Shown here one piece after another: positions 38,052 through 46,881 of a stretch of 64,000 bases of DNA. Below the pieces are notes generated by a model. The model was not told the DNA's origin. It worked only from the letters and a program-made list of their open reading frames with translations, and made no database searches. The DNA is from Gemmatimonadota bacterium (GTDB taxonomy: Bacteria; Gemmatimonadota; Gemmatimonadetes; Gemmatimonadales; GWC2-71-9), in NCBI GenBank assembly GCA_016874005.1, contig VGVQ01000013.1, forward strand, positions 1 to 64,000, written 5' to 3'. Positions within the stretch are counted from its first letter, which is position 1, and every line of letters begins with the position of its first letter. The position numbers and the translations under genes are program-made.

Positions 38052-38823
38052 GCTTCGCTTCGGCTTCTCGCCTTGTCCCAACGATACCTTCGCGTTCCAC
38101 GCCTTGGTGCACGGGATCGTGGAAGCGCCGTTTCAAGTGACGCCGGTCCTCCTCGACATCGAGGAGTTGAATCGCCGGGCGGGGGAGGGAGCCTTCGAAC
38201 TCACCAAGCTCAGCGTCGGTGCCTTCCCCTCCGTCGGGAATCGGTATCGACTCCTCCGCAGCGGGGCCGCCCTGGGCCGGGGGGTCGGTCCGCTGGTGGT
38301 GACCAAACGGCCGACCCCATTCCCCGAATCGGTGGCGGGCACCGTGGCCATCCCCGGTCGAGAGACCACCGCGTTCCGACTCCTTCGCCTCGCGGCGCCC
38401 GCGTTAGGTGAAGTGGTCGAGATGCGGTACGACCGCATTCTCGGCGCGGTCGCGGGTGGTTCGGTCGATGCCGGCCTCATCATCCACGAGAGCCGGTTCA
38501 CCTACCCGGCGCATGGCCTGGTGAGGTCCATCGATTTGGGCGACTGGTGGGAGCGGGAGACCGGGTTGCCGGTGCCGCTGGCCGGGATATGCGCCCGCGC
38601 CGATCTCGACTCCGAGCTGGCGGCGGCGGCGGAAGCGGCGATCCGGGCGTCGGTGGCGTACGCCTTCGCCAACCCCCAGGCGAGCCGGCGCTACGTCCGG
38701 GCCCACGCCCAGGAAATGTCCGATGCGGTCTGCGACGCCCACATCCGGCTCTACGTCAACGAGATGAGCCTCGACATCGGCGCTGAGGGCCTCGCCGCCG
38801 TCGAGCGTCTCGGCAAGGCCTGA
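38044..38823 (+). CDS. mqnD: 1,4-dihydroxy-6-naphthoate synthase
   Basis: 259 residues, a periplasmic-binding-protein-like fold that acts in the cytosol. MqnD turns cyclic dehypoxanthine futalosine into 1,4-dihydroxy-6-naphthoate. Signatures are LRFGFSPCPNDTFAFHALVHG at the N-terminus, ELTKLSVGAFPSV, and VDAGLIIHESRFTY, whose His is the proposed catalytic base. GTG 38044 overlaps the mqnB stop. The downstream gene is convergent, so this is a two-gene operon. Confidence 0.96.
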   Translation: MVELRFGFSPCPNDTFAFHALVHGIVEAPFQVTPVLLDIEELNRRAGEGAFELTKLSVGAFPSVGNRYRLLRSGAALGRGVGPLVVTKRPTPFPESVAGTVAIPGRETTAFRLLRLAAPALGEVVEMRYDRILGAVAGGSVDAGLIIHESRFTYPAHGLVRSIDLGDWWERETGLPVPLAGICARADLDSELAAAAEAAIRASVAYAFANPQASRRYVRAHAQEMSDAVCDAHIRLYVNEMSLDIGAEGLAAVERLGKA

Positions 38824-38845
38824 GCGGCGGCAGGATCGGATCCGC

Positions 38846-40402
38846 CTAACGGCCGGTTGCCGGTCTCGGGTCCGGCGCCTTCTTGAACTCCGCCACCCCA
38901 GCCATGTCGAGCACCACCGACTCGACTTTGCCGTTGCCGCCGACCCGGAACGTCACCGGCACCGGCGGCAGGACCGGGGTGTCGAACCGGGCCCGGAACG
39001 AGTCGTAGTGATAGTGCTCGAGCTCCGCCTTCCAGTTCGGGCCGAAGCTGAGCATCAGCTTCCCGTTGTCCTCGCGGACCACCACCTCGCCATAGAGCGA
39101 ATCGGCGTAGGTCCCCGCGTACCCCGCCGCCGCCAAGGTCGGCTTGGTTCCCGCCACCTTTTGCGGCGCTCGGGCCTGGGCGTCACGGGCCCGGGCGATC
39201 TGGGCTTGGAGCCGTTGATATCCTTCGCCCGCCCAGTCCTTCATCGGGGCCCCGAGGTGGAGGTCGAAGACTCGGCGGAGCAGCGCGGTCGGCAGGCCGG
39301 TGCCATTCTGATTGCTGAGCAACACCACTCCGATCCGCTCTTCCGGCATCATCCCCACCAACGCCGTGAAGCCGTCGACGTTGCCGCCGTGGTGGACGAC
39401 CAGCCGCCCCCGATAGTCCTCGAGAAACCAACCCAACCCGTACGCCTGGAGGTGGCTGTCGGGGTTGTTGGCCCGGTCCGCGGAGTCGGTCCGGATGACT
39501 ATCTGGGCCTGGTGCATCTCGTCGACCATCCGGCTGCTGATCAGTTGCTTCCCCCCGTAATTGCCTCGGCCGAGCTGGAGCCGAATCCACTGGGCCATGT
39601 CGATGACCGGGGCGTTGATCGACCCGGCGGGGCCGGCGTTGTCGATGTTCCGCCAGGCCACGGTGCGAACGGTGTCGTTCACCATGGCATGGGGCGAGGC
39701 CAGGTTCGACTGCCCGGCCAGTCCTCCGATGCTGGTGGAACTCGCCGACATGCCGAGCGGCTGGAAGATCCGCTCGCGGACGAAATCATCCCAGGACTGA
39801 CCCGAAACCTTGGCCACGACCTGCCCAGCCGCGATGTACATGATGTTCTGGTAGCCGAACCGCGATCGGAACGACCAGGTCGGGGGCAGATGGCGGACCC
39901 GACGGATGATCTCGTCGCGGTCGAAGCCGGATCCATACCAGGCCAGCTCGCCTCGGGCCAGCCCGCTGCGGTGACTCAGCAAGTCCCGAACGGTGATCTC
40001 CCGGGTGGCGTAGGGATCGTAGAGCTGGAAGCCCGGGAGGTAGAGGCCGGGGTTGGCGTCCAAGGCCACCTTCTTCTCGTCCACCAGCATCGCGACGGCC
40101 GCCGCCGTGAAGGCTTTCGACGAGGACCCGATCGCGAAGATCGTCCGCTCGCTGACTGGCTCGGGTTTGCCGACCTCGCGAACGCCGTAGCCCCGGGCGT
40201 AGATCACCGTGTCGTTCCGGACCACGGCGAGACCCAATCCGGGGACCCGCCAGGTCTTCATGGCCGATTCGACATAGCGATCGAGCCCCGGCCACGGCTC
40301 CCGGGACTGGGCGGCCGCCGATGGGGCCGATCCCGATACCGCCAGGGCGACGGCGACCAGGGCGCTGAGCGACGACGACGAAAACCGGAAATCACGGGTC
40401 AT
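38846..40402 (-). CDS. Secreted class C beta-lactamase-related serine hydrolase
   Basis: 518 residues with a signal peptide ending SGSAPSAAAQ. Catalytic motifs are SSSK (SxxK, near residue 95), YQN in FGYQNIMY and HHGG in VVHHGGNVDGF. A C-terminal DUF3471-like beta domain begins at about 425 (AGYAGTYADSLYGEVVV). This is the common layout of exported D-aminopeptidase or esterase-like enzymes; the substrate is unknown. It lies 34 bp after the EnvC-like gene at the end of the cell-division gene train, and its TAG stop is part of CGTTAGGC (38844-38851). Confidence 0.9.
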   Translation of the reverse strand: MTRDFRFSSSSLSALVAVALAVSGSAPSAAAQSREPWPGLDRYVESAMKTWRVPGLGLAVVRNDTVIYARGYGVREVGKPEPVSERTIFAIGSSSKAFTAAAVAMLVDEKKVALDANPGLYLPGFQLYDPYATREITVRDLLSHRSGLARGELAWYGSGFDRDEIIRRVRHLPPTWSFRSRFGYQNIMYIAAGQVVAKVSGQSWDDFVRERIFQPLGMSASSTSIGGLAGQSNLASPHAMVNDTVRTVAWRNIDNAGPAGSINAPVIDMAQWIRLQLGRGNYGGKQLISSRMVDEMHQAQIVIRTDSADRANNPDSHLQAYGLGWFLEDYRGRLVVHHGGNVDGFTALVGMMPEERIGVVLLSNQNGTGLPTALLRRVFDLHLGAPMKDWAGEGYQRLQAQIARARDAQARAPQKVAGTKPTLAAAGYAGTYADSLYGEVVVREDNGKLMLSFGPNWKAELEHYHYDSFRARFDTPVLPPVPVTFRVGGNGKVESVVLDMAGVAEFKKAPDPRPATGR

Positions 40403-40436
40403 GACGGGTCCTTGGCGTTAGGCGGCTCGATTTCCA

Positions 40437-41702
40437 TCAGTTGCGGCGCCGCAGCCAGTCGGTGGGGTCGAGCGCGATCTGGTTGTCGCCGCGAATCTCG
40501 AGGTAGAGATGCGGTCCTTCCGGGGTGTTCGACCCGCCCACGGTCCCGATCGGCTGGCCCTTGGCGACCTCGGTGCCGACCGCCACCGAGGCGGTGCTGA
40601 GCTGCATGTAGAGCGAGAAGTAGCCGCTTGGATGTTCCACGATCACCGAAAGACCGTAGGTGCCCAACCGCTGCACCAGGACCACCCTGCCGGCGGAAAC
40701 CGTCGTGACCGGGGTCCCGGCCGCCGCCGAGATCGCGATGCCGTGCCGGTTGATCCGCGCGCCACTCGGCAGGGTGTCCGGTCCGAAGTCGTAGAGGATC
40801 CGGCCGTTGACCGGCCAATCCAGCCGGCCAAGATCGGCCGTCGACATCCCGGCTCCGGTGTTGCCGCGCGAGGCGGCGCCGGACCCCGCGTTCGGGGCGG
40901 GTCTGGCCGTGTTCCGCCGCGCCCGCTCGAGCGCCGCCAGAACGTCGATCAGGTTTTCCTCGTCGCGGGCGAGCGTGCTCAATCGTCGATTGGTGGACTG
41001 GGTGGTTGCCCGGAGCCGGCGCAACTGGGTCGACCGCTCCTCCGCCAGCTGACGGTAGCTCCGGAGTTCGGCCTCGCGCTCGGTGCGACGGCGATCGAGC
41101 TGCTCCTGGACGGTGACCAGCTCGCCCCGTTGCGCCTGGATGCGATTGCGGAGCCGCTCCACGTCGGTAACCAGGGCGCGGTCCTGCCGGCTGGTCAGAT
41201 AGAGGTACTTGTATCGCGAGAGAAGGTCGGAAAACGACTCGGCCGCCAGCAACACCTGGAAGGTATGCAACGCGCCCCGCTTGTAGATATCCACCAGCCG
41301 GCGCTCCAGCACGGCGCGCCGGTCCACCAGGTTGTCTTCCGCGAGGGCCAGTTGGACCGCGGTGTTGTCGAGCTGGGAGCCGAGGCCACCGATCTGCCGC
41401 TCCAACTCGTTGACGATCCGATTGGTGGTCTCTCGCTGCCGTTCGAGGTTGTCCAACTCGCGTCCCGCGTCGCGAACCTGACCTTGGAGTCGTTCCTGTT
41501 CCTGACGGAGCCGCTCCCGTTCGGCCCGGATCTCCTCGAGCCGGCGCCGGCTCCGCTCCAAATCGGGTTGCTGGGCCGCGAGCTGCGAGCCGGCGGGTCG
41601 ACCTGACCCCTGCCCGGCGAATTCGGGGATGGTGGGCGCCGCGGCGAGCGCGACCACGGCCAGGGCGCCTGAGACGAGCTTTCCGCGGCAGCGGCCCGCC
41701 AT
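40437..41702 (-). CDS. envC: EnvC-like murein hydrolase activator (coiled coil plus degenerate LytM/M23)
   Basis: 421 residues. A signal peptide (KLVSGALAVVALAAAPTIPEFAGQ) is followed by long coiled coils at about 45-250 (LERSRRRLEEIRAERERL and onward), a linker, and a LytM domain from about 295. Two zinc ligands of active M23 peptidases are lost: the usual HxGIDI reads RHGIAIS (Asp to Ala) and the final HLH reads GPHLYLEIR (His to Tyr). This is the EnvC pattern, in which the domain activates amidases and does not cut peptidoglycan itself. It sits directly downstream of ftsX, whose complex with FtsE controls EnvC at the septum. Confidence 0.9.
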   Translation of the reverse strand: MAGRCRGKLVSGALAVVALAAAPTIPEFAGQGSGRPAGSQLAAQQPDLERSRRRLEEIRAERERLRQEQERLQGQVRDAGRELDNLERQRETTNRIVNELERQIGGLGSQLDNTAVQLALAEDNLVDRRAVLERRLVDIYKRGALHTFQVLLAAESFSDLLSRYKYLYLTSRQDRALVTDVERLRNRIQAQRGELVTVQEQLDRRRTEREAELRSYRQLAEERSTQLRRLRATTQSTNRRLSTLARDEENLIDVLAALERARRNTARPAPNAGSGAASRGNTGAGMSTADLGRLDWPVNGRILYDFGPDTLPSGARINRHGIAISAAAGTPVTTVSAGRVVLVQRLGTYGLSVIVEHPSGYFSLYMQLSTASVAVGTEVAKGQPIGTVGGSNTPEGPHLYLEIRGDNQIALDPTDWLRRRN

Positions 41703-41703
41703 C

Positions 41704-42579
41704 TCAGACGGCCCGGAGCTGCCGCCCCACCGACAAGACGCTGCCGCCGAGGCCGATCACCGTCCCGAACACCAGGAACAACAGCATCTGGAGGCCGCCG
41801 AAGAACACCAGCGCGTCCCCCGCGGCCGTGGTGCTGGTTCGGAATATCGTGAAGGTTGCCCAGCACATCGCGATGGCGAGGAGCCCGCCCGAGATTCCCT
41901 TGATGGCGCCTTCCAGCAGGAACGGGCCGCGGATGTATCGGTTGGTGGCCCCGACCAGCCGCATGATCGAGATCTCCTTGGCCCGTTGGAGCACGGTGAT
42001 GCGGATGGTCACACCGATGATGACGATGGCCACCGCCGCGAAGGCCAGCCCGATCACCAGTCCCACAACCGCCGCCATGTTGCGGAGTTTGTCGAGACGC
42101 TCGACCCAGTCCCGCCCGTACCTGACGTCCTCCACGAAGGGAAAGCCCCGGACCCGTTCCGCCACCCGCTGGGCGCTTTCGGCGTCGCGGGCCTCCGGCT
42201 TGAGCCGGATCTCGAACGATGCCGGAAGGGGGTTCACGGCGAGGTCCCGGTAGGCTTCCCGGAATTCCACCAGCTCGCGGCGGGCTCGGCCGAGCGCTTG
42301 TTCCTCGGTCACGTAGCTGACGTCGAGGACCTCGGGGAACGCGGTGATGTCCTGTGAAGCCGTGCTGATCGTCTCGGTCGGGGTGCCGCGGAGTACGAAG
42401 GCGACCACCTCGACCCGTTCGGCGAGATCCTGGAGGGCTTTCTGGAAGTTGATCGCCACCAGTCCGAACAACCCGATGGTGAACAACGAAAAGCCGATCG
42501 AGGCGACCGAGAGCCCGCTCAAGAGCGGGGTCCGCCGGAAGGTCATCAGGGCTTCGCGGAGGGGGGTGCGGTGCTTCAC
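41704..42579 (-). CDS. ftsX: Cell division protein FtsX
   Basis: 291 residues, four membrane segments: one near 20-45, a periplasmic FtsX extracellular domain at 55-155 (VEVVAFVLRGTPTETI to PFVEDVRYGRDWVERL), then three helices with ITVLQRAKEISIMRLVGATNRYIRGPFLLEG between them, the family's cytoplasmic coupling loop. It works with FtsE at the septum to activate EnvC. ATG overlaps the ftsE stop by ATGA and the stop is 2 bp from the envC-like start. Confidence 0.95.
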   Translation of the reverse strand: MKHRTPLREALMTFRRTPLLSGLSVASIGFSLFTIGLFGLVAINFQKALQDLAERVEVVAFVLRGTPTETISTASQDITAFPEVLDVSYVTEEQALGRARRELVEFREAYRDLAVNPLPASFEIRLKPEARDAESAQRVAERVRGFPFVEDVRYGRDWVERLDKLRNMAAVVGLVIGLAFAAVAIVIIGVTIRITVLQRAKEISIMRLVGATNRYIRGPFLLEGAIKGISGGLLAIAMCWATFTIFRTSTTAAGDALVFFGGLQMLLFLVFGTVIGLGGSVLSVGRQLRAV

Positions 42580-43265
42580 GATTCCGCTCCGGCGGCCTGA
42601 TCGACGCCACTGTCGTAGACCACTCGGCCACCCTTGAGTTCGATGGTTCGGTACCCGGTGTCGCGGACCAATTCCATGTTGTGGGTCGCCATCACCACCA
42701 CGGTGCCGCCCGCGTTGATCTCGCGAAGCAACTGGAAGACGCCTCGGGTCGCCCGTTCGTCGAGGTTTCCGGTGGGCTCGTCCGCCACCAGGATGTGGGG
42801 ATCGTTCACCAGCGCCCGCGCGATGGCCACCCGCTGCTGCTCGCCTCCCGACAGCTCCTTGGGATACGCCCGGGCCTTGGATGCCAGCCCGACCTGGGTC
42901 AACACCCGCATCACCCGGTTGGGAATCGTCTCCTTCCGGGCCCCGGTCACCTCCAGCGCGAATGCTACGTTCTCCTCGACGGTGTGGTACTCGAGAAGCC
43001 GGAAGTCCTGGAACACCACCCCGAGCTGCCGCCGAAGCCGGGGGATATCGTTGGGGCCGAGCTTGCTGATCTGGTAACCGGAGACCCGCACCTCGCCTTC
43101 GGTGGGGCGCTGTTCGGCGTAGATCAGCGAGAGGATCGAGGATTTGCCTGCCCCGGAGTGGCCGGTGAGAAAGACGAACTCGCCCTTCGGGATCTGGAAG
43201 GACACGTCCTTGAGCCCGGACGCGCCGTTAGGGTAGGTCTTGGTGGCGTGGAGGAACCGAATCAT
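42576..43265 (-). CDS. ftsE: Cell division ATP-binding protein FtsE
   Basis: 229 residues. ABC ATPase with Walker A GHSGAGKSS, Q-loop VVFQDFRLL, signature ELSGGEQQRVAIARAL, Walker B ILVADEPTGNLD and the H-loop ATHN. The LLEYHTVEENVAFALEV segment is typical of FtsE. ATG 43265 (MIRFLHATKTYPNG) overlaps the stop of the PLP enzyme by ATGA; the longer upstream frame is out-of-frame sequence. Confidence 0.97.
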   Translation of the reverse strand: MIRFLHATKTYPNGASGLKDVSFQIPKGEFVFLTGHSGAGKSSILSLIYAEQRPTEGEVRVSGYQISKLGPNDIPRLRRQLGVVFQDFRLLEYHTVEENVAFALEVTGARKETIPNRVMRVLTQVGLASKARAYPKELSGGEQQRVAIARALVNDPHILVADEPTGNLDERATRGVFQLLREINAGGTVVVMATHNMELVRDTGYRTIELKGGRVVYDSGVDQAAGAES

Positions 43266-44419
43266 ACGCCATCGAGCGCGTGACGGAGGTCGGCGATCAG
43301 ATCGGCGGCGTTCTCGATTCCGGCGCTGAGCCGAACGTATCCGTCGGGAATTCCCATCGCGGCACGGGCCTCCGCCGACATGCCCTTGTGCGAGGTCAAC
43401 CGTGGCTCGGAGACCAGGCTTTCCACTCCGGCCAGACTCGGGGCGTGGGCCACGATCTCGAGCCGCCGCAAGAACCGCTCCGCGGCCTCCGGTCCTCCCT
43501 TGATGACGAGGCCAACCATCCCGCCGAATCCCGAGAGCAGACGGCTGGCGAGCTCGTGGTCCGGGTGGCTCGGCAGCCCCGGGTAATGGACCGCCGCGAT
43601 GGCCGGATGCTGGCTGGCCCACTGCGCGATCGCCAGGCCGTTGGCGTTTTGCCGTTCGACTCGCAGCTCGAGAGTCTTCATCCCCCGATCGAGCAGCCAG
43701 GCCGAGTGTGAGTTCAGCGTCGACCCCCAGAGCCGAGCCAGCCGGGTGACCTCGTCGATGACCGACTGGGTCCCGGCTACCACGCCGGCGGTTACGTCGG
43801 AATGGCCGTTGAGGTACTTGGTCCCGCTGGTGATCACCACGTCGGCGCCGTGCTCGATCGGTCGGAAGTTGATCGGGCTCGCGAAGGTGCTATCGACCAG
43901 AAGCGCCACCCCTTGCTCGCGGCAGATCTGCACCACCGTCTTCGGGTCGACCACCCGCATGGTGGGGTTGACCGGGCTCTCGAAGAAGACCGCCCGAGTG
44001 TTGCGGGTCAGTGCCTTTCGCCAAGCTCGCGGCTGGTCCGGGTCGACGTAGGTCACCGAGATTCCGAACCGGCCGAACTCCTCGTCGAACAGCCGCCGGG
44101 TCCCTCCGTATATCCAGCGGCTGGCGACCAGGCGATCCCCCGGTCGGAGCACCGCGAGGTGCGCCATGGCCGTGGCGGCCATTCCGCTCGCGACGAAGAC
44201 GGCCGCCTCGGCGCCCTCGAGCAGGGCGTACTTCCGAGCCACGGCGAGCTGATTGGGGGTATTGCCGTAGCGCTCGTAGAGGACCTCTCGCTCGGCCCCG
44301 ACCTCGGCGACATAGGTAGTGCTCTGGAACACCGGCTGCACCACCGGTTCGTTCGGATGGTGCCGACCGAGTGGGCCGTGGACGGCGACGGTGGAGCGGC
44401 CGGGCTGGGAGTCGTTCAT
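43262..44419 (-). CDS. PLP-dependent trans-sulfuration enzyme (cystathionine gamma-synthase/lyase family)
   Basis: 385 residues, usual for Cys/Met metabolism PLP enzymes. Motifs are YERYGNTPNQLAVARKYALLEGAE, FVASGMAATAMAHL, the PLP-Asp strand ALLVDSTFASPI and the Schiff-base lysine in VITSGTKYLNGHSDVTAG. The C-terminus HAPSLAGVESLVSEP and RLSAGIENAADLIADL is typical. Gamma-synthase, gamma-lyase and methionine gamma-lyase activities cannot be told apart by eye. Both ends overlap neighbours by ATGA, which embeds it between the STAS gene and ftsE. Confidence 0.92.
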   Translation of the reverse strand: MNDSQPGRSTVAVHGPLGRHHPNEPVVQPVFQSTTYVAEVGAEREVLYERYGNTPNQLAVARKYALLEGAEAAVFVASGMAATAMAHLAVLRPGDRLVASRWIYGGTRRLFDEEFGRFGISVTYVDPDQPRAWRKALTRNTRAVFFESPVNPTMRVVDPKTVVQICREQGVALLVDSTFASPINFRPIEHGADVVITSGTKYLNGHSDVTAGVVAGTQSVIDEVTRLARLWGSTLNSHSAWLLDRGMKTLELRVERQNANGLAIAQWASQHPAIAAVHYPGLPSHPDHELASRLLSGFGGMVGLVIKGGPEAAERFLRRLEIVAHAPSLAGVESLVSEPRLTSHKGMSAEARAAMGIPDGYVRLSAGIENAADLIADLRHALDGV

Positions 44420-44958
44420 GCCGTCGGGAGCGGCCGGAAGGTCCCGCTCGCGGCCTGGATCAGGCCGCGGAGCGCGAGCGACTGGAGGGCGTCGGCGGCC
44501 CGCTCGATGGTCCAGCCCACCAGGTCCGCCAGCCGCCCGGTGTCTCCCGCGCCAAGCTTGTTGACCGCTTCGAACGCGGTGACCAGGTCCGGCGTCCGCC
44601 ACCCGAGGATGCACGGGGTGGCTCGCTCGGCGGGCACCGCCATGACGGTCAACTGATGGGTTTCGAGGACCTGCTCGATGGCGTCGAGGTGGCTGTCCGA
44701 GACGTTCACCAGGACCACGAACCGAGGTCGCTCGCCCGGGGGGCGGAGCAGCAGCTTCGCCACCACTTCGTCGGCGCAGGAGAAATCGATCAAGCCGATC
44801 TGGGAAAAGTCGAGCTGGGTCGTGGGGTGGGGGCTCTGGTCGATCCGTTCCTCCACCCGACCGCGCACGGTGGCCCCGGTCGGCCGAGTGACCAGGTGGC
44901 AATAGGGTGTCGGCACCGCCTCCCGCAGAATCGGCCCCAGATCGATCCGTTCCCTCAT
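44416..44958 (-). CDS. STAS-like domain fused to a winged-helix domain
   Basis: 180 residues. Residues about 20-110 resemble a STAS-like (DUF4325-type) domain: QLDFSQIGLIDFSCADEVV, with Ser 60 at the place of the serine phosphorylated in SpoIIAA-type antagonists, then FVVLVNVSDSHLDAIEQVLE. Residues about 125-175 (VNKLGAGDTGRLADLVGWT, then IERAADALQSLALRGLIQAA) look like a winged helix-turn-helix. Direct fusion of STAS to a DNA-binding module would let phosphorylation or partner binding act on transcription without a sigma factor. It is coupled by ATGA to the ATPase gene before it and to the PLP enzyme after it. Function is inferred. Confidence 0.65.
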   Translation of the reverse strand: MRERIDLGPILREAVPTPYCHLVTRPTGATVRGRVEERIDQSPHPTTQLDFSQIGLIDFSCADEVVAKLLLRPPGERPRFVVLVNVSDSHLDAIEQVLETHQLTVMAVPAERATPCILGWRTPDLVTAFEAVNKLGAGDTGRLADLVGWTIERAADALQSLALRGLIQAASGTFRPLPTA

Positions 44959-45854
44959 CGTCCGCTCGGCTCCTGTGCTGGAATCGTGATCTGCAGCTGC
45001 GTGCCTGGAAAGAAAGGTAGATGCTCCGCCAAGGGCACGTCGTCGTCCCATTCTGCCCCGACCGACAATCGGGCGGTCCCGCTCCGGATCGAGATCTTCC
45101 CGTGCCATCGGGCCAGATACCGTTTGATGCCCGCCAGCCCCTGGCCGCGGCCGGGATCGGGGAAGCGGCTCACGCCGTGGAGCAGGGCTGACTCGAGCGC
45201 CGCCCCATCGCTCCATCGTTCCCCGACCTTGCGCGCCTCGGTGGCATCGAGCGATTTCCGAAACCCGATCCCGGCGTCCCCGACAGCGATGACGACCACC
45301 TTGCGACCGAGTCGGCGCTTCCAGAAATAGGTCTGGACCGCAACCCAGCCGCCTGTCCCGGCGTGCTCGACCACGTTCTGACAGGCCTCCGACAGGGCCA
45401 TCGCGAAACCCATCGTCGCCTTGGCCTCGAGTTTGAGTTCGGAGGTGAGGATCCGGGTGGCGGACTCCTGGACCTTCCCGACCACGTGGTGAATGTCCTC
45501 GGCGGCCCGGATCGGGGTGAGCGGCAGGAGCACGTCGGTGGCATCGCCGGCCCGGCGGGGGATCTTGCCGACCACGTCGTAGTACTCGACGGCATGCCGA
45601 AAGAACCCGGTTCGGGCCCAGTAGGACCTGGCGTCGTCGCTGGCGGGGGCGTTGAACTGCGGCTTGGGGCGGCCGAGTTCCTTGATCGCCTGGCCCAGGG
45701 TGAGGAGCGAGGCCAGTCCGTAGGGAGAAGCCCAAGTGGTACCGTGCCCGTCCACCAAGAGGCGTTCCGGAGGCGGCCAGCTGCCCAATCCCTGCGCGAG
45801 GGCGTCGAGCGACTTGTCGTCGAGGCTGGTCGGCACTGGAACGACGTGCATCAT
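44955..45854 (-). CDS. STAS-like/HATPase fusion, anti-sigma-like ATP-binding protein
   Basis: 299 residues. The C-terminal half (about 140-295) is a GHKL ATPase: N-box ALSEACQNVVEHAG (E156, N160), G1 box VGDAGIGF (D193) and G2 box GRGQGLAGIK, as in SpoIIAB/RsbW-type kinases. The N-terminal 110 residues include LLVDGHGTTWASPYGLASLLTL, which resembles the STAS-like domain often paired with such ATPases. There is no histidine-phosphotransfer site or membrane segment. ATG 45854 or 45851 fits the start of conservation. The next gene, overlapping by ATGA, is a STAS plus winged-helix protein that is its likely partner. Confidence 0.75.
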   Translation of the reverse strand: MMHVVPVPTSLDDKSLDALAQGLGSWPPPERLLVDGHGTTWASPYGLASLLTLGQAIKELGRPKPQFNAPASDDARSYWARTGFFRHAVEYYDVVGKIPRRAGDATDVLLPLTPIRAAEDIHHVVGKVQESATRILTSELKLEAKATMGFAMALSEACQNVVEHAGTGGWVAVQTYFWKRRLGRKVVVIAVGDAGIGFRKSLDATEARKVGERWSDGAALESALLHGVSRFPDPGRGQGLAGIKRYLARWHGKISIRSGTARLSVGAEWDDDVPLAEHLPFFPGTQLQITIPAQEPSGR

Positions 45855-45957
45855 GTGGGTGCGGGCTGTCCTCGAGAGATGGGCGACGGGCGTGGCCTGC
45901 GAGCAAAAGTAGTCACGGTCGGCGTTTCTCAGGAGTCTCGGGCGGTGTGCTCCGGTC

Positions 45958-46881
45958 TCATGGGGTGACCAGCGAGCCTCGAAGGTGCTGCACCAATCCA
46001 CTCGCGCCTCGATAGCCGGCGTTTCGCGCGGCCGCGCGGTTGCCGAGCGCCACCGCCTGTTCGAGCGGGACGCCGGCCAGCAAGTGGGCGAAGGTGGTTG
46101 CCCCGAACACGTCGCCGCAACCGGTGGGATCGATGGCGTCGACGGCCGGGGCGGGGACCAGGGCGGTCCGGGCCGCCACGGTGCTGCCCGGCTCGGGCGC
46201 CGCGACATAGATGGTTCCCCGGGCGCCGACGGTCACCAGGAGACCCCGGACCCCGACGCTCATGGCCTGGGTGGCGACCGCGAGCGGATCGGGACCCACC
46301 ATCCGCATCTCGGCCTCGTTCATCTGGATGTAGTCGAACGCCGAGAACCAGCCCACCGGATCGAGCAGGGGCTGGAGCATCCGGGTCCCATCGAAGCCCA
46401 TCCCGAAGAAGAGACTGTGGAGGTCGGCGTAGAGCGCTCCGCGGAACCCCGCCCGGAGCGCCTGGGCGGTCCCCAGGGGCATCTCGAAGCCGGAAATGAA
46501 GTTGAGGTAGATGGCGTCGAGGTCGGCCACCAGTGGGCCCAACTCGTCCCAGCGCCATGGCGGCACCCCGCCGGACATCCGCTCGCAGCGGCGCTCGGCG
46601 TCCTGGTACCGGAGCACGACCCGGTTGTTGGGCGTCGCCACCTCGATGAACCGCGCCTCGGCGCTGCGGTGCCGCAGCGAGCGGAGGAACCGGTCCGCCT
46701 CGACCGCCAGGTCGCGGCCCACCTTGACGAGCGGGACGACCTCCCAGTCGCTGCCTAACGCGGCGTCGAACCCGGCCAGGGCGTAGGCGATCCCCCCCCA
46801 TTCCTCGACCGGCGCCTCCGACGGATCGCGGCCGTGGATCTGATCCCACACCAGCGAGCCGACCACACCGACCTTAGGCAT
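45958..46881 (-). CDS. PfkB-family carbohydrate/nucleoside kinase
   Basis: 307 residues, ribokinase fold. The N-terminal KVGVVGSLVWDQIHG strand and the C-terminal signature DAIDPTGCGDVFGATTFAHLL, with the catalytic Asp and anion-hole glycines, are present. The substrate is not evident; the middle segment LNFISGFEMPLG is unlike known ribokinases or fructokinases. It overlaps the ROK kinase by 8 bp. About 100 bp separate it from the ATPase gene downstream, so a promoter may lie there. Confidence 0.87.
   Translation of the reverse strand: MPKVGVVGSLVWDQIHGRDPSEAPVEEWGGIAYALAGFDAALGSDWEVVPLVKVGRDLAVEADRFLRSLRHRSAEARFIEVATPNNRVVLRYQDAERRCERMSGGVPPWRWDELGPLVADLDAIYLNFISGFEMPLGTAQALRAGFRGALYADLHSLFFGMGFDGTRMLQPLLDPVGWFSAFDYIQMNEAEMRMVGPDPLAVATQAMSVGVRGLLVTVGARGTIYVAAPEPGSTVAARTALVPAPAVDAIDPTGCGDVFGATTFAHLLAGVPLEQAVALGNRAAARNAGYRGASGLVQHLRGSLVTP

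Noticed and set aside
38830-38846. GGATC-G-GATCC and flanking GGCGG/CCGCC as a terminator between mqnD and the serine hydrolase
   Set aside because: The arms are 5 bp and there is no T-run; too weak to call.
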